Of a stretch of 39,752 nt of DNA, positions 32,045 through 39,752 are shown piece after piece (position 1 is the first letter of the stretch; every line of letters begins with the position of its first letter). The stretch comes from Acidobacteriaceae bacterium (lineage in GTDB: Bacteria > Acidobacteriota > Terriglobia > Terriglobales > Acidobacteriaceae): the NCBI GenBank assembly GCA_025934135.1, contig JAICYR010000009.1, positions 1 to 39,752 on the forward strand, in the 5' to 3' direction. The position numbers and the translations under genes were made by a program. Below the pieces are notes generated by a model. The model saw only the letters and a program-made list of their open reading frames with translations. It was not told where the DNA came from and did no database searches.

Positions 32045-32314
32045 ATGAGTGCGGTGAAGTGGATGATTGCAATTTCGATTGGAGCAGCCGCGGGAGCGGC
32101 TGTCGCGTTGATTTATGCTCCGCAATCGGGCGCGAGAACACGCCGCCAGATTCGTCGTGGATTGGAAGACGCCGGAGATTACATCAGAGAGACGGCGGAG
32201 ACGATTGGCGGCCAAGCTGAAAAATGCGTAAAGCAGGGGAAAGACGTGGTAGAGATGGTGGCGGACAGGGCGACGTCAGCGTATGGCGCCGCAAGGAAGG
32301 TAATACCGATGTAG
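32045..32314 (+). CDS. YtxH domain protein
   Basis: Small (89-residue) protein of the YtxH family. One N-terminal membrane helix (residues 5-24, WMIAISIGAAAGAAVALIYA) is followed by the family motif APQSGARTRRQIRRGLEDAGDY. A charged amphipathic helical region then runs to the end. YtxH proteins are general-stress or envelope-associated; the molecular function is unknown. The Shine-Dalgarno sequence AAGGAGAG lies six bases before the ATG, leaving the start in no doubt. Confidence 0.9.
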   Translation: MSAVKWMIAISIGAAAGAAVALIYAPQSGARTRRQIRRGLEDAGDYIRETAETIGGQAEKCVKQGKDVVEMVADRATSAYGAARKVIPM

Positions 32315-32588
32315 TGTTCTTCTACCCTTGCCTCGCGATGAAGCTGCACGTCAAAGATGGGCGCCTTGAGATGTTGCAGAGGTCAAGGCAGCCCCAAGGC
32401 CGCCCTCCTCGGCAGCCGTGCATTGCGCCGCACGCGCATCTCGCCGACCGCCGTTCGCGCATCGTGCGCTGCGAGTACTCTGCTCCGGACTTCGACGGCA
32501 TGACTCTCAGCGAAGTCTCCTTGCGCCGTCTCTTTCTACCTTCTGACAATCGAAGAAAGGCGCGTCTATCGGAGGCGCTCAGAAAAGA
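32315..32588. other. Intergenic region between YtxH and SDR genes
   Basis: About 270 bases. An 84-codon reading frame starts at ATG 32338 and ends at 32592, overlapping the SDR stop; it has no Shine-Dalgarno sequence and no recognisable features. No terminator hairpin with a U-run was found. Confidence 0.4.
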
Positions 32589-33506
32589 TTAGAGGGGAAA
32601 GTAGGTCTGGGTGAGGACTTCGGCGGTTTCCCAGAGCTTTTTTACTGCGGCTTCGTCGAGCGCGGGTTTGGGAATTGCGACCGGCACTGGGTCTCCTTTG
32701 AGTTGGAAAAAGCCGCTGGGGCCGTAGTAGCTGCCGGGGGTGGCTTCGTGGTCCGTGGCGGCGCGCAGTAGTGGCAAGGCCCCGGCGGCGGCGTCCTGGC
32801 TGAAGTACTTGAGCGCGAAGCTCTGCTTGGGCCCTAGCGGCTTGCCGGGTCCGCTGGTGAAGAGGTTGGTGCGGGAATAGCCGGGGTGGGCGGCATTGCT
32901 GAGGAGCGAATAATTTTTTCGTTCGCAGCGGCGGCTGAGTTCGAGCGCGAACATGAGATCGGCCAATTTGGATTGACTGTAGGCGTTCCATGGGTCGTAG
33001 GATCGCTCGGCCTGGAGGTCGTCGAAATTGATGCGCTTCATGCGCATGTTTGCCGCGATGCTAGAGACGGTTGTGACGCGAGGGGCGCGCGCCCGCAGCA
33101 GCGCAGGCACCAGCAGCGCGGTAAGCACGTAGTGGCCGAGGAAGTTGACTCCAAGCTGGCGCTCAAATCCCTCCGCGGTCAGCTCGCGCTGGGGAATGGC
33201 CATGACTCCGGCGTTATTGATGAGCAGGTCGAGCTTGGGTTCCTGATCGATTTTTGCGGCGAAGCGGCGCACGGAAACGAGGCTGGCGAGGTCCAGAACC
33301 TCGGCGCGGATCTTGGCCTGCGGAAGCTCGCGGCGGATGCTCTCGGCGGCATCGCGTCCCTTTTCGGGTGAGCGGGTGGCCAGGATGACTTCGCATCCGG
33401 CTCGCGCCAAGACTAGCGCGGCGTGAAAGCCGATTCCGCTGTTGGCTCCGGTAACGACGGCCAGCTTGCGGACCTGCGGCGGGATGTCTCGGGTGGTCCA
33501 GGTCAT
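32589..33506 (-). CDS. Short-chain dehydrogenase, retinol-dehydrogenase-like
   Basis: NAD(P)-dependent oxidoreductase of 305 residues. The cofactor motif is TGANSGIG, then LINNAGVM, the catalytic Ser in VSSIAA and the catalytic Tyr-Lys pair in YSQSKLA. The longer C-terminus (SYYGPSGFFQLKGDP) is typical of the retinol dehydrogenase/WW-domain-oxidoreductase-like branch of SDRs. The substrate is unknown. The ATG at 33506 has no good Shine-Dalgarno sequence. It is divergent from the threonine genes, with a repeat element in the spacer. Confidence 0.88.
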   Translation of the reverse strand: MTWTTRDIPPQVRKLAVVTGANSGIGFHAALVLARAGCEVILATRSPEKGRDAAESIRRELPQAKIRAEVLDLASLVSVRRFAAKIDQEPKLDLLINNAGVMAIPQRELTAEGFERQLGVNFLGHYVLTALLVPALLRARAPRVTTVSSIAANMRMKRINFDDLQAERSYDPWNAYSQSKLADLMFALELSRRCERKNYSLLSNAAHPGYSRTNLFTSGPGKPLGPKQSFALKYFSQDAAAGALPLLRAATDHEATPGSYYGPSGFFQLKGDPVPVAIPKPALDEAAVKKLWETAEVLTQTYFPL

Positions 33507-33561
33507 GGGAATTAGCTGTTAGCTCCTAGTGTAGTGCGATTGCGTTATGGTGCGCGCATCC

Positions 33562-33650
33562 ATCCCACCCTTCTCGCGAAAATCATGCTCGAAGGACGCG
33601 GCACCCAGATTCTGGGGTGGGGCACGACGAAGGATGGGCACCCCGATTCC
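33562..33650. repeat. Palindromic intergenic repeat (CCACCCTTCTCG / CGAAGGATGGGCACC type)
   Basis: The left part CCCACCCTTCTCGCG faces CTCGAAGGACGCGGCACCC. A second unit, GGGTGGGGCACGACG, then AAGGATGGGCACCCC, follows. To my knowledge elements of the form CCACCCTTC...GAAGGATGGGGCACCC are frequent between genes in Terriglobia. It lies just upstream of thrC. Confidence 0.55.
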
Positions 33651-33672
33651 CTGTATTCTAAGAGCAACGATC

Positions 33673-35052
33673 ATGATGCAGGATTCTCATATATTGCGCT
33701 GTACGGGTTGCGCACGCGCGATTGCGCTGCCCGATCTGAAGGAAAACTTTCGCTGCCCAGAGTGCGGCGACTTGTATGAAGTCGAGTATCCGGGCTGGAG
33801 CACGCAGAACGGCCGTGGTTTTGTTGATGGCGGCGTACGTTGCAACCCTCCCAACGCGAGCGCGCTGCGCTGGCTTTGGAAGGAGCGGCGCAGCTCGACC
33901 GAATTGAAGGACCAGAGCGGAGTGTGGCGTTTTCGCGAGTTGCTGCCGATTTTGCGCGACGAGCAGCATATTGTGTCGCTGCGCGAGGGGAACACTCCGC
34001 TGTATCACTTGGTGCGAACCGCGGACGCGACGGGCGCGGACCGGGTGTTTGCGAAGCATCAGGGGATGAATCCCACGGGTTCGTTCAAAGATACGGGCAT
34101 GACAACGGCGCTTTCGGTAGCCTACGAGCGGGGATTCTCGTGGGTGGCGTGCGCTTCGACGGGAAACACCTCGGCGGCGATGGCGGCCTATGCCGCGCGC
34201 GCCGGAATGCGCAGCTTGGTACTGATTCCCGAGGGAAAGATCGCGTGGGGCAAGCTGTCGCAGGCGTTGGATTACGGTGCGCTGACCATCCAGTTGAAGA
34301 CCGACTTTGACGGGTGCGTGGAGGTGTTGAGCGAGGTAGTGCGGCGCGCTCCGGTGTACCTGCTGAACTCGGTGAATCCATATCGGCTTGAGGGGCAGAA
34401 GACGCCGGCGCTGGAGATTGCGGAGCAGATGAACTGGGATGTTCCGGACCATGTGATTGTTCCGGGGGGCAACCTGGCGAATTCATCTGCGCTTGGCAAA
34501 GGATTTTTGGAGATGAAGCAGCTTGGTCTGGTTGACCGTGTGCCGCGCGTCTCGGTGGTGCAGGCCGAGGGGGCGAATCCACTGTACCGATCGATGAGGG
34601 AGTCGGGCGGCGAGCGACTGGAGCCAGTCGAGGCCCACACGAGGGCCAGCGCGATTCGGATTGGAAATCCCGCGTCGTGGAAGAAGTGCAGAAACGTGGT
34701 GCGTGCCACGGGCGGCTGGGTGGAGCAGGCCACGGAAGCCGAAATCGCGCTGGCCAAGGCGGAGATTGGCGCGGAAGGCATTGGGTGCGAACCGGCTTCG
34801 GCGGTGACGCTCGTGGGACTGAAGAAATTTTTAGCCGAAGGCAAGATTGGTGTCCACGAAACAGTTGTGCTGCTGCTCACGGGCCACACGCTGAAGGACT
34901 CCGACTACACGATCGACTACCATCGCGGCAAGTTGCTGCGGGACGAAGAAATCGGAGATCTGGGCGCGGAGATTGAGATTACGCGGCGGAACACGATTGA
35001 GCTTGAGGCCGATGCCGAGGCTGTGCTGCGCGAGTTGGAGAAGGCGCAATAG
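33673..35052 (+). CDS. thrC: Threonine synthase
   Basis: Pyridoxal-phosphate enzyme converting O-phosphohomoserine to threonine, about 459 residues. It starts with a zinc-ribbon-like region (Cys10, Cys13, Cys28, Cys31). The PLP-binding Lys139 is in NPTGSFKDTGM; other family segments are CASTGNTSAAMAAYAARAGM, VPGGNLANSSALGKGF and ACEPASA-like GCEPASAVTL. Two neighbouring ATGs (33673, 33676) are possible starts; an upstream frame extension to 33547 reads through a repeat and is rejected. It is followed by thrB on the same strand, 105 bases away, with a repeat in between. Confidence 0.95.
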   Translation: MMQDSHILRCTGCARAIALPDLKENFRCPECGDLYEVEYPGWSTQNGRGFVDGGVRCNPPNASALRWLWKERRSSTELKDQSGVWRFRELLPILRDEQHIVSLREGNTPLYHLVRTADATGADRVFAKHQGMNPTGSFKDTGMTTALSVAYERGFSWVACASTGNTSAAMAAYAARAGMRSLVLIPEGKIAWGKLSQALDYGALTIQLKTDFDGCVEVLSEVVRRAPVYLLNSVNPYRLEGQKTPALEIAEQMNWDVPDHVIVPGGNLANSSALGKGFLEMKQLGLVDRVPRVSVVQAEGANPLYRSMRESGGERLEPVEAHTRASAIRIGNPASWKKCRNVVRATGGWVEQATEAEIALAKAEIGAEGIGCEPASAVTLVGLKKFLAEGKIGVHETVVLLLTGHTLKDSDYTIDYHRGKLLRDEEIGDLGAEIEITRRNTIELEADAEAVLRELEKAQ

Positions 35053-35053
35053 G

Positions 35054-35068
35054 GCTGGTCGCCCAGGC
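35054..35068 (+). repeat. GCTGGTCGCCCAGGC repeat, copy C
   Basis: Differs at three positions from ACTGGCCGTCCAGGC at 16972-16986 and 17990-18004. It begins one base after the thrC stop codon. It is followed by a small hairpin, GCGCC-TTC-GGCGC (35074-35086), and then CATGGGCCACTCC, so the whole element may extend to about 35120. Confidence 0.55.
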
Positions 35069-35157
35069 ATACGCGCCTTCGGCGCATCCTGGTACAGAGG
35101 CATGGGCCACTCCCGCTGGTCGTGGATTGATGTGTATCTGGTAAGGGCGAACGAGAA

Positions 35158-36108
35158 ATGGACGAAGGCAGCAAGAATCAATCGAGAATAAGACCGCTGC
35201 ATCTGCGGCTGCCCGCGACCTCGGCCAATCTGGGGCCGGGGTTTGACGCTCTGGCTCTGGCTCTGGATTTGTATCTGGATGTAAAGGCGCGCGAAGCCGG
35301 GGAATTTTCGATTACCGCGACCGGGCGAGGGCCGGAGATCTGCGGAGCGCTGGAACGGAATCTGCTGCTGGATGTGTATCGCGGAACACTGGAAGCGAAT
35401 GGGCGAGCGGTGACGCCGCTGGCCTTGGACGTGGAGAACGGGATTCCGCTGGGCATGGGCTGCGGGTCATCGGCGGCGGTGCGGCTGGCGGGTGTGGCGT
35501 TGGCGGCGCATTTTGGCAGCCTGGGCTGGACACGAGAACAGATTCTGGCGGAAGCCACGCGGCTGGAAGGGCATCCGGACAATACCGCCGCCTGCTGGAT
35601 GGGCGGCTTTGTCGCCGCGTGTTGGGATGGTGCGAAGCTGTGGGCAGCTTCCATTTCGCCTCCGGAAAATTGGCGAGCTCTCATGGTTTTGCCGGAAAAG
35701 CCACTGGCGACGACAGCTTCACGAGCGGTGCTTCCGGAGAGCTATTCGAGCGCGGACGTCGTGGCGAATCTCCAACGGGTCGCGGTGCTGACAGCAGCCT
35801 TTGCGACGGGCCGTGCGGACCTATTGGCAGAGGCGATGCGCGACCGGATGCATCAGCCGTATCGCAGGGAGGTGTGTCCGCTGTTGCCGGCGCTCCTGCC
35901 GCTGTCCGGCACGGATGGCGTGCTGGGAGTCGCGTTGAGCGGGGCAGGGCCGGGAGTGCTGGTGCTGATCGATTCGGAGGAACACGCCAACCGGGTGGAA
36001 GAACTGGTTCGCGCGGAGGCGCGGTCGATTGGGCCTGTCGAAGTCCTGCTGTGCCGCATTGAGAATCGGCCTGCGACGGTCGTAAGTTACCAAAGCATAC
36101 CTTCGTAA
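35158..36108 (+). CDS. thrB: Homoserine kinase
   Basis: GHMP-family kinase that phosphorylates homoserine, the step before threonine synthase, 316 residues. The family N-terminal motif is LRLPATSANLGPGFDALALAL, the ATP-binding loop is IPLGMGCGSSAAVRLAG and motif 3 is GVALSGAGPGVLVL. Length is as expected. The ATG at 35158 follows ACGAGAA. It forms a thrC-thrB operon and ends before a strong terminator at 36208-36250. Confidence 0.95.
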   Translation: MDEGSKNQSRIRPLHLRLPATSANLGPGFDALALALDLYLDVKAREAGEFSITATGRGPEICGALERNLLLDVYRGTLEANGRAVTPLALDVENGIPLGMGCGSSAAVRLAGVALAAHFGSLGWTREQILAEATRLEGHPDNTAACWMGGFVAACWDGAKLWAASISPPENWRALMVLPEKPLATTASRAVLPESYSSADVVANLQRVAVLTAAFATGRADLLAEAMRDRMHQPYRREVCPLLPALLPLSGTDGVLGVALSGAGPGVLVLIDSEEHANRVEELVRAEARSIGPVEVLLCRIENRPATVVSYQSIPS

Positions 36109-36207
36109 TTGATTTACGGTTACTTCAAAATTACCTAAGATTCCTTGCCAACTCTGGCAAAAGAAACTACTTTGACAACGTGGGCAGTTCTGGGGGAGGG
36201 CTGCTCT

Positions 36208-36250
36208 AGCGCCTGGGTTCCTTTTAATAGGAATCCAGGCGCTTTACTTT
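36208..36250 (+). terminator. Intrinsic terminator after thrB
   Basis: A 14-bp stem: AGCGCCTGGGTTCC (36208-36221) pairs with GGAATCCAGGCGCT (36230-36243), with one G-T pair and an 8-base AT-rich loop. TTACTTTT follows. It is about 100 bases after the thrB stop and ahead of the convergent hypothetical gene. Confidence 0.85.
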
Positions 36251-36279
36251 TGGGGCCGGCGCGCCGCCGATCTGGCAGG

Positions 36280-36771
36280 TCAGGGAAACAGCGTTTCCTG
36301 AGCGGCGGGAGTTTCGGGCGGGCGCGGTTGTTTACGCTTGGCGCCGACTAAGGCGATGACCTGAAACTCTGAGATAGCGGTGGGCGGAACCCAGATGCGC
36401 TGGGTGTTGGAGCGAACATCGGGCGGGGTGAGGAAGAGTCCCTCGCCGGATACGAGGCTGAGGTCGTTGCCGGCGAGACCTTCGATGGTGTCGTCGTCGG
36501 CGAGGCGGAGCCGGACGAGTAGGCCCTCGGTACGGGGGCGTCCGGCAAAGGTCTTGCGAATCAGGCGTTCAGGGTTGGCGGGCTCACCGGAATTGAAGTC
36601 GCGAACATAGCATATCCACTTGAGGCCGGCGGCGGGAAGCTGGACGGTTTTGCCGTCGAGGGCCAGAAGTTCTACCACGCCTTGCTGGAAGAAGCCGGCT
36701 GGTGGCAGGTATCCGGCGACCCATTCCTGGGTGAGGCGGCGGGCGATGGCTTTTTTGCGGCTGCGAGCCAT
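36280..36771 (-). CDS. Conserved hypothetical protein
   Basis: 163-residue cytoplasmic-looking protein I cannot place in a family. It begins MARSRKKAIARRL, basic like an RNA- or DNA-binding tail. A beta-rich domain follows (about residues 18-140), with GVVELLALDGKTVQLP, KWICYVRDFNSGEP, RTEGLLVRLRLADDDTIEG and FLTPPDVRSNTQRIWVPPTAI. A Pro-rich C-terminal end contains RKQPRPPETPA. There is no signal peptide. The domain hints at a small beta-barrel, but this is only an impression. It is convergent with thrB and divergent from the nucleotidyltransferase gene. Confidence 0.75.
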   Translation of the reverse strand: MARSRKKAIARRLTQEWVAGYLPPAGFFQQGVVELLALDGKTVQLPAAGLKWICYVRDFNSGEPANPERLIRKTFAGRPRTEGLLVRLRLADDDTIEGLAGNDLSLVSGEGLFLTPPDVRSNTQRIWVPPTAISEFQVIALVGAKRKQPRPPETPAAQETLFP

Positions 36772-36853
36772 GGGCTGAACTAGGATTGTTGCACGGCCGG
36801 AGAAGAAACGTCGCGAAATTTGTGCAAAGTGGTGGTCAGAACAGCATCCTTCA

Positions 36854-36912
36854 TGTTACAGTGGAGCTTTGTAAACGCTCTCTCCGGATGTAACCTATTG
36901 TTCTATTGTAAC
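36854..36912. promoter_or_regulatory. Three TGTAAC hexamers upstream of the nucleotidyltransferase gene
   Basis: GTTACA at 36855-36860 (reverse copy) and TGTAAC at 36889-36894 and 36907-36912. The two direct copies are 18 bases apart. They lie 50-110 bases before the ATG at 36965, a suitable place for a regulator site. Confidence 0.3.
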
Positions 36913-36964
36913 TTAGAAGCTTGAGCCGGAGCGACGCAAAAAATCCGTCATTGAATTCGGAAGC

Positions 36965-38752
36965 ATGGCCGACTACGCATATCTGCTTGAAAACAGGCTT
37001 TCCGCAGGCCAGCGCGGGGCATTAGACAAGGTCCGTGAGATCGCCCTTGATCATGGGATGACGGTGTTTCTGGCCGGTGGGGCAGTGCGGGACCTGTCAA
37101 CAGGGTTCCCTGTCCGAGACCTTGATTTTACAGTCCAGGGAAATCCTCTCAAGCTGAAGAAATCATTTGAGAAGGCCGGGTTCGAAGTTTGGGGCGAGTA
37201 TGAGCCCACGCGGACGCTCTTTCTGTGGTTCAAGGGTGCGCGGGTCGAAGTATCGAGCGCGCGGCGTGAGGATTTTCCCAAACCGGGAAAGCCGGTCTAC
37301 CATTGGGCGACGATTCTGGAAGACCTTCGGCGGCGGGATTTTACGGCCAACGCAATGGCCGTCTCCCTGAATGAAGGCTCCTATGGACTGCTGCTTGATC
37401 CGCTGAACGGGATCGCCGACCTGGAGGCGCGCACGCTGCGGCTGGTGAGTCCTTATGGATTTATTGAGGACCCATCGCGGCTGTTGCGGGCTGTTCGCTT
37501 GCAGGCGCGGACCGGCTGGGAACTCGATGAGCGCACGAAGACGCGCTATGAGAACGCAAAGGAAGAGGGCTCGATCGGAGTGATCTCCACGTATCTGAAA
37601 GGGTATGAGCTTGAGGAGATTGCGCACGAGGAAGACGCGCTGAAGGCGCTGAAGGCGCTGGAGTCCGAGGGCTGGATGAAGCAGATTTTTCCCGCTTGGA
37701 CGAGCGCAAAGGCGGACGCGCGCGGGCTTGAGGCCCTGCATGAAGCGCTGCTGGGGCTGCTGATGCAGGGAATCCAGCCGGACCTGGCCGCGGCGCAGAT
37801 GGAACTGCTGACGGCGAAGCTGGCCCCGAAGGAAATTTCGGCGCTGAAGCGGCTGTTTCCGCAGCCGGGATTTGTGAAGCACTGGGAGAAGCTGGACCAC
37901 GCGACGAAGGAGTTCCAGAAGGAGTTGCTGGACAAGAAGAATGCTGCGCCGTCGGCTACGTGGAAATTGCTGACAAGCCACGCTCCCGAGCCGGTGCTGT
38001 GGCTGGCATACACGACGAAGAGCGCTCCGGTGCAGGCGAAGTTCAAGAATTTCCTGACGGTGTGGCCGGAAGCGCGGCAGAAGATTCCGACGCTGCTGAT
38101 GCAGGAGATGCGGATTACGCCGGACCTGCCGGGCTACGACGCGCTGGTGGAGGAGATATTCTTCGCGCTGATGGACAACAAGATTCAGACCGAGGATGAG
38201 ATGCGGGCCTTTCTGGAGCCTCATTCGCCACCTGCTCCGCCGCCTCCTGTCAGCATTCGGCGGACACGCGCAAAGAAGAAAGCTGAGAAACACGAGGAAC
38301 ACGCGGACGAGGCGGACCTCGACGAGGAGCACGAGGAGGACGAATCCGCGATTCCGCTTCCGCCAGCGAAGAAAGCACCCGCTTTGAAACCTGAGAAGGC
38401 GCCTCCGGCGGCGAAGGGCGCCCCGGCTGAGAAAGAGCCTGCTGCTGCGAAGAAGGGTGCGGGTGCAGAGAAGAAGACTGCTTCGGCTACCAAGGCGAAG
38501 CCGGTGGAGAAGCCGTCGAAGGCCGCCAGAATTGGAACGGAGAAGCCTGCCGCGAAACCCGCGAAGCAAGCAAAGGCTTCCAAACCCGCTCCCGCGAAAA
38601 AGGCGGCGAAGAAAGTCCAAAAGGCCACTCCGAAGGTCGCCGCGAAGACGGAGAAGAAACCCGCCGCCAAAGCCGCGAAGAAACCCACTCCGAAGCCGGT
38701 GAAAAAGCCGGCTGCGAAAAAAGCTGCGAAGCCCACCAAAAAGAAGAGATAA
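36965..38752 (+). CDS. tRNA-nucleotidyltransferase/poly(A)-polymerase-type protein with a histone-H1-like tail
   Basis: 595-residue protein. The first 230 or so residues form a class II nucleotidyltransferase head, as in CCA-adding enzymes and poly(A) polymerases: VFLAGGAVRDLSTGFPVRDL, DFTVQG, RRRDFTANAMAV, LLDPLNGIADLE and DPSRLLRAVRLQAR. A helical body follows (about 230-418). From about residue 420 the chain is a disordered tail. It first has an acidic stretch (EHADEADLDEEHEEDES) and then about 150 residues of Lys/Ala/Pro repeats (PAKKA, AAKKG and similar), like bacterial histone-H1-like proteins. Such tails bind nucleic acids non-specifically. The enzyme may add CCA or A residues to RNA; which one is not determined. 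Confidence 0.85.
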   Translation: MADYAYLLENRLSAGQRGALDKVREIALDHGMTVFLAGGAVRDLSTGFPVRDLDFTVQGNPLKLKKSFEKAGFEVWGEYEPTRTLFLWFKGARVEVSSARREDFPKPGKPVYHWATILEDLRRRDFTANAMAVSLNEGSYGLLLDPLNGIADLEARTLRLVSPYGFIEDPSRLLRAVRLQARTGWELDERTKTRYENAKEEGSIGVISTYLKGYELEEIAHEEDALKALKALESEGWMKQIFPAWTSAKADARGLEALHEALLGLLMQGIQPDLAAAQMELLTAKLAPKEISALKRLFPQPGFVKHWEKLDHATKEFQKELLDKKNAAPSATWKLLTSHAPEPVLWLAYTTKSAPVQAKFKNFLTVWPEARQKIPTLLMQEMRITPDLPGYDALVEEIFFALMDNKIQTEDEMRAFLEPHSPPAPPPPVSIRRTRAKKKAEKHEEHADEADLDEEHEEDESAIPLPPAKKAPALKPEKAPPAAKGAPAEKEPAAAKKGAGAEKKTASATKAKPVEKPSKAARIGTEKPAAKPAKQAKASKPAPAKKAAKKVQKATPKVAAKTEKKPAAKAAKKPTPKPVKKPAAKKAAKPTKKKR

Positions 38753-38795
38753 TTCCGCTGTTCGTATCGACTCTCCCAGAACAGAGGTCTGACCC

Positions 38796-39752
38796 ATGTT
38801 CGCTGGACGTTTTCGATTGGCCGCCGGGTTTGCGGTTGCCATTCTCAGCGTTGCCGTAGCCGGGATTGCTTCGGCTTCCACTGCTCCCAATGAAAAGGAC
38901 GCGCGCCTTGCAGGCGCGTATCGGCTTGAGCGCGGCGGGTGGACGTATGTTCACCTGCAAGGCACGCCGGAACAGATCGGATTTCAGAACGGATACCTTA
39001 TTGCCGCCGAGATCGCCGATTTTTCCCATGTGATTAAGGTGGAGACGAAGCACTCGACGAATCGCGACTGGCAGTTCTACCGCGAGGCGGGGCGCACCAT
39101 TCTGTGGCCGCACATCGATCGCGAATACCAACAGGAATTGAAAGGAATTGCCGCCGGGGCCGAGGCCCGGGGCGTGAAGCTCGATGTGTGGGACATTGTG
39201 GCGATGAATGGTTGGATGGAGCTGTCGGAATATTATGTTCCGTGGCTGGACCGGAAGCAGCACGCGGCGAATGTTCCGGCAAAGTTTGACCCCAAAGCGC
39301 CGGGGAATTGCAGCGCGTTTATCGCAACGGGGAGCTATACAAAGGGCGGGAAGATTGTGATCGCCCACAACAACTGGTCGTCGTATGCGGAAGATTCGCG
39401 CTGGGTGATTGTGTACGATATTCAGCCGACGCGCGGGCACCGGATCTTGATGGACGGCGCTCCGGGGCTGATCGACAGCGCGGATGATTTCGGCATTAAC
39501 GACGCGGGCATCATGGTCACGGAGACGACGATCAGTCAGTTTGTGGGCTGGAACTCGAATGGGGTTCCGGAATTTGTGCGGGCGCGGAAGGCGATGCAAT
39601 ACGCGAATTCAATTGATGACTACATCGCGATCATGCGTAAGGGAAATAACGGCGGTTATGCGAACGATTGGCTGATCGGCGACCGCAAGACAGGCGAAAT
39701 CGCGGTTCTGGAGCTTGGGCTGAAACATAGTTCGGTGTGGCGAAATAAGGAC
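38796..39752 (+). CDS. Secreted C45/phospholipase B-like hydrolase (partial, 3' end missing)
   Basis: N-terminal-nucleophile type hydrolase related to C45 peptidases and phospholipase B-like proteins. The reading frame is open to the last base of the window (319 codons), so the C-terminus is missing. The signal peptide is at residues 1-27 (LAAGFAVAILSVAVAGIASAS). The catalytic Cys is probably Cys172 in GNCSAFIATG, where self-cleavage would expose it, followed by the family stretch VIAHNNWSSY. Other family segments are GTPEQIGFQNGYLIAAEI and GINDAGIMVTETTIS. The ATG at 38796 follows AGAGG. Family members hydrolyse amide or acyl bonds; the substrate is unknown. Confidence 0.86.
   Translation, partial: MFAGRFRLAAGFAVAILSVAVAGIASASTAPNEKDARLAGAYRLERGGWTYVHLQGTPEQIGFQNGYLIAAEIADFSHVIKVETKHSTNRDWQFYREAGRTILWPHIDREYQQELKGIAAGAEARGVKLDVWDIVAMNGWMELSEYYVPWLDRKQHAANVPAKFDPKAPGNCSAFIATGSYTKGGKIVIAHNNWSSYAEDSRWVIVYDIQPTRGHRILMDGAPGLIDSADDFGINDAGIMVTETTISQFVGWNSNGVPEFVRARKAMQYANSIDDYIAIMRKGNNGGYANDWLIGDRKTGEIAVLELGLKHSSVWRNKD

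Noticed and set aside
32338-32592. 84-codon frame between the YtxH and SDR genes
   Set aside because: No Shine-Dalgarno sequence, no signal or domain, Arg/Pro-rich, and it overlaps the end of the SDR gene.
33547-33672. Extended N-terminus for threonine synthase
   Set aside because: The sequence reads through a non-coding palindromic repeat; the zinc-ribbon start follows the ATGs at 33673/33676.
36172-36250. Small RNA gene with a TTGACA promoter and a terminator
   Set aside because: No -10 element stands at suitable distance from TTGACA (36172-36177); the hairpin is better explained as the thrB terminator.
37163-38890. Minus-strand frame of 575 codons
   Set aside because: Antisense to the nucleotidyltransferase gene; the Arg/Leu-rich repeats mirror the Lys/Ala repeats of the real tail.
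1-39752. CRISPR arrays
   Set aside because: No regularly spaced direct repeats with unique spacers were seen; the repeats found are scattered and palindromic.

Overview
The window is a GC-rich bacterial chromosome segment with tightly packed genes on both strands. The gene complement suggests Acidobacteriota, probably Terriglobia/Acidobacteriaceae: a short SucA, an HspR-type regulator beside dnaJ, a BY-kinase/Wza exopolysaccharide block, a GT21 (HpnI-like) glycosyltransferase, a secreted GH27 alpha-galactosidase, a C45/phospholipase B-like hydrolase, and intergenic repeats of a style I associate with that group. This placement is inference; no rRNA or other phylogenetic marker was compared.

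Layout. 0-2.1 kb: chaperone operon dnaJ, an uncharacterised gene, hspR. 2.2-5.2 kb: HpnI-like glycosyltransferase and a UDP-galactopyranose-mutase-like flavoprotein. 5.2-9.7 kb (minus): NtrC-type response regulator, membrane histidine kinase and a proline-rich lipoprotein, with a rhodanese gene divergent from them. 10.4-16.0 kb: exopolysaccharide block of BY-kinase, Wza-type export protein, polytopic membrane protein (possible polymerase) and an unknown secreted protein. 16.0-18.0 kb: tandem XerD-like and XerC-like recombinases. 18.1-20.6 kb: alpha-galactosidase, ArsR-type regulator, SDR. 20.7-23.2 kb: sucA. 23.2-25.8 kb (minus): molybdate operon (HTH-Mop regulator, modA, modB, modC). 25.9-27.8 kb (minus): a membrane protein and a secreted aldose 1-epimerase. 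28.0-29.0 kb: family 5 uracil-DNA glycosylase, a 49-residue membrane peptide and tRNA-Gly(CCC). 29.1-31.7 kb (minus): Wzi-type outer-membrane protein and a degenerate E1-alpha-like protein. 32.0-36.8 kb: YtxH protein, SDR (minus), thrC-thrB, conserved hypothetical (minus). 36.9-39.75 kb: nucleotidyltransferase with a histone-H1-like tail, and a secreted C45/phospholipase B-like hydrolase cut by the window edge.

How genes work together. The BY-kinase, Wza and polytopic protein form an envelope polysaccharide export module; a Wzi homologue lies about 13 kb away. The secreted alpha-galactosidase and the lipoprotein mutarotase could act in turn on galactosides outside the cytoplasm. In the molybdate operon the Mop sensing domain sits on the regulator while ModC lacks its usual C-terminal Mop domain. 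ThrC and ThrB are the last two steps of threonine synthesis.

No CRISPR array, IS element or prophage is visible. The most unusual material is a set of dispersed intergenic palindromic repeats (several families), the E1-alpha relative that has lost its thiamine-diphosphate motif, the H1-like tail on a tRNA nucleotidyltransferase-type enzyme, and a short repeat at the 3' ends of both recombinase genes and of thrC. I did not find a clearly new multi-gene system; the best candidates are listed as findings.
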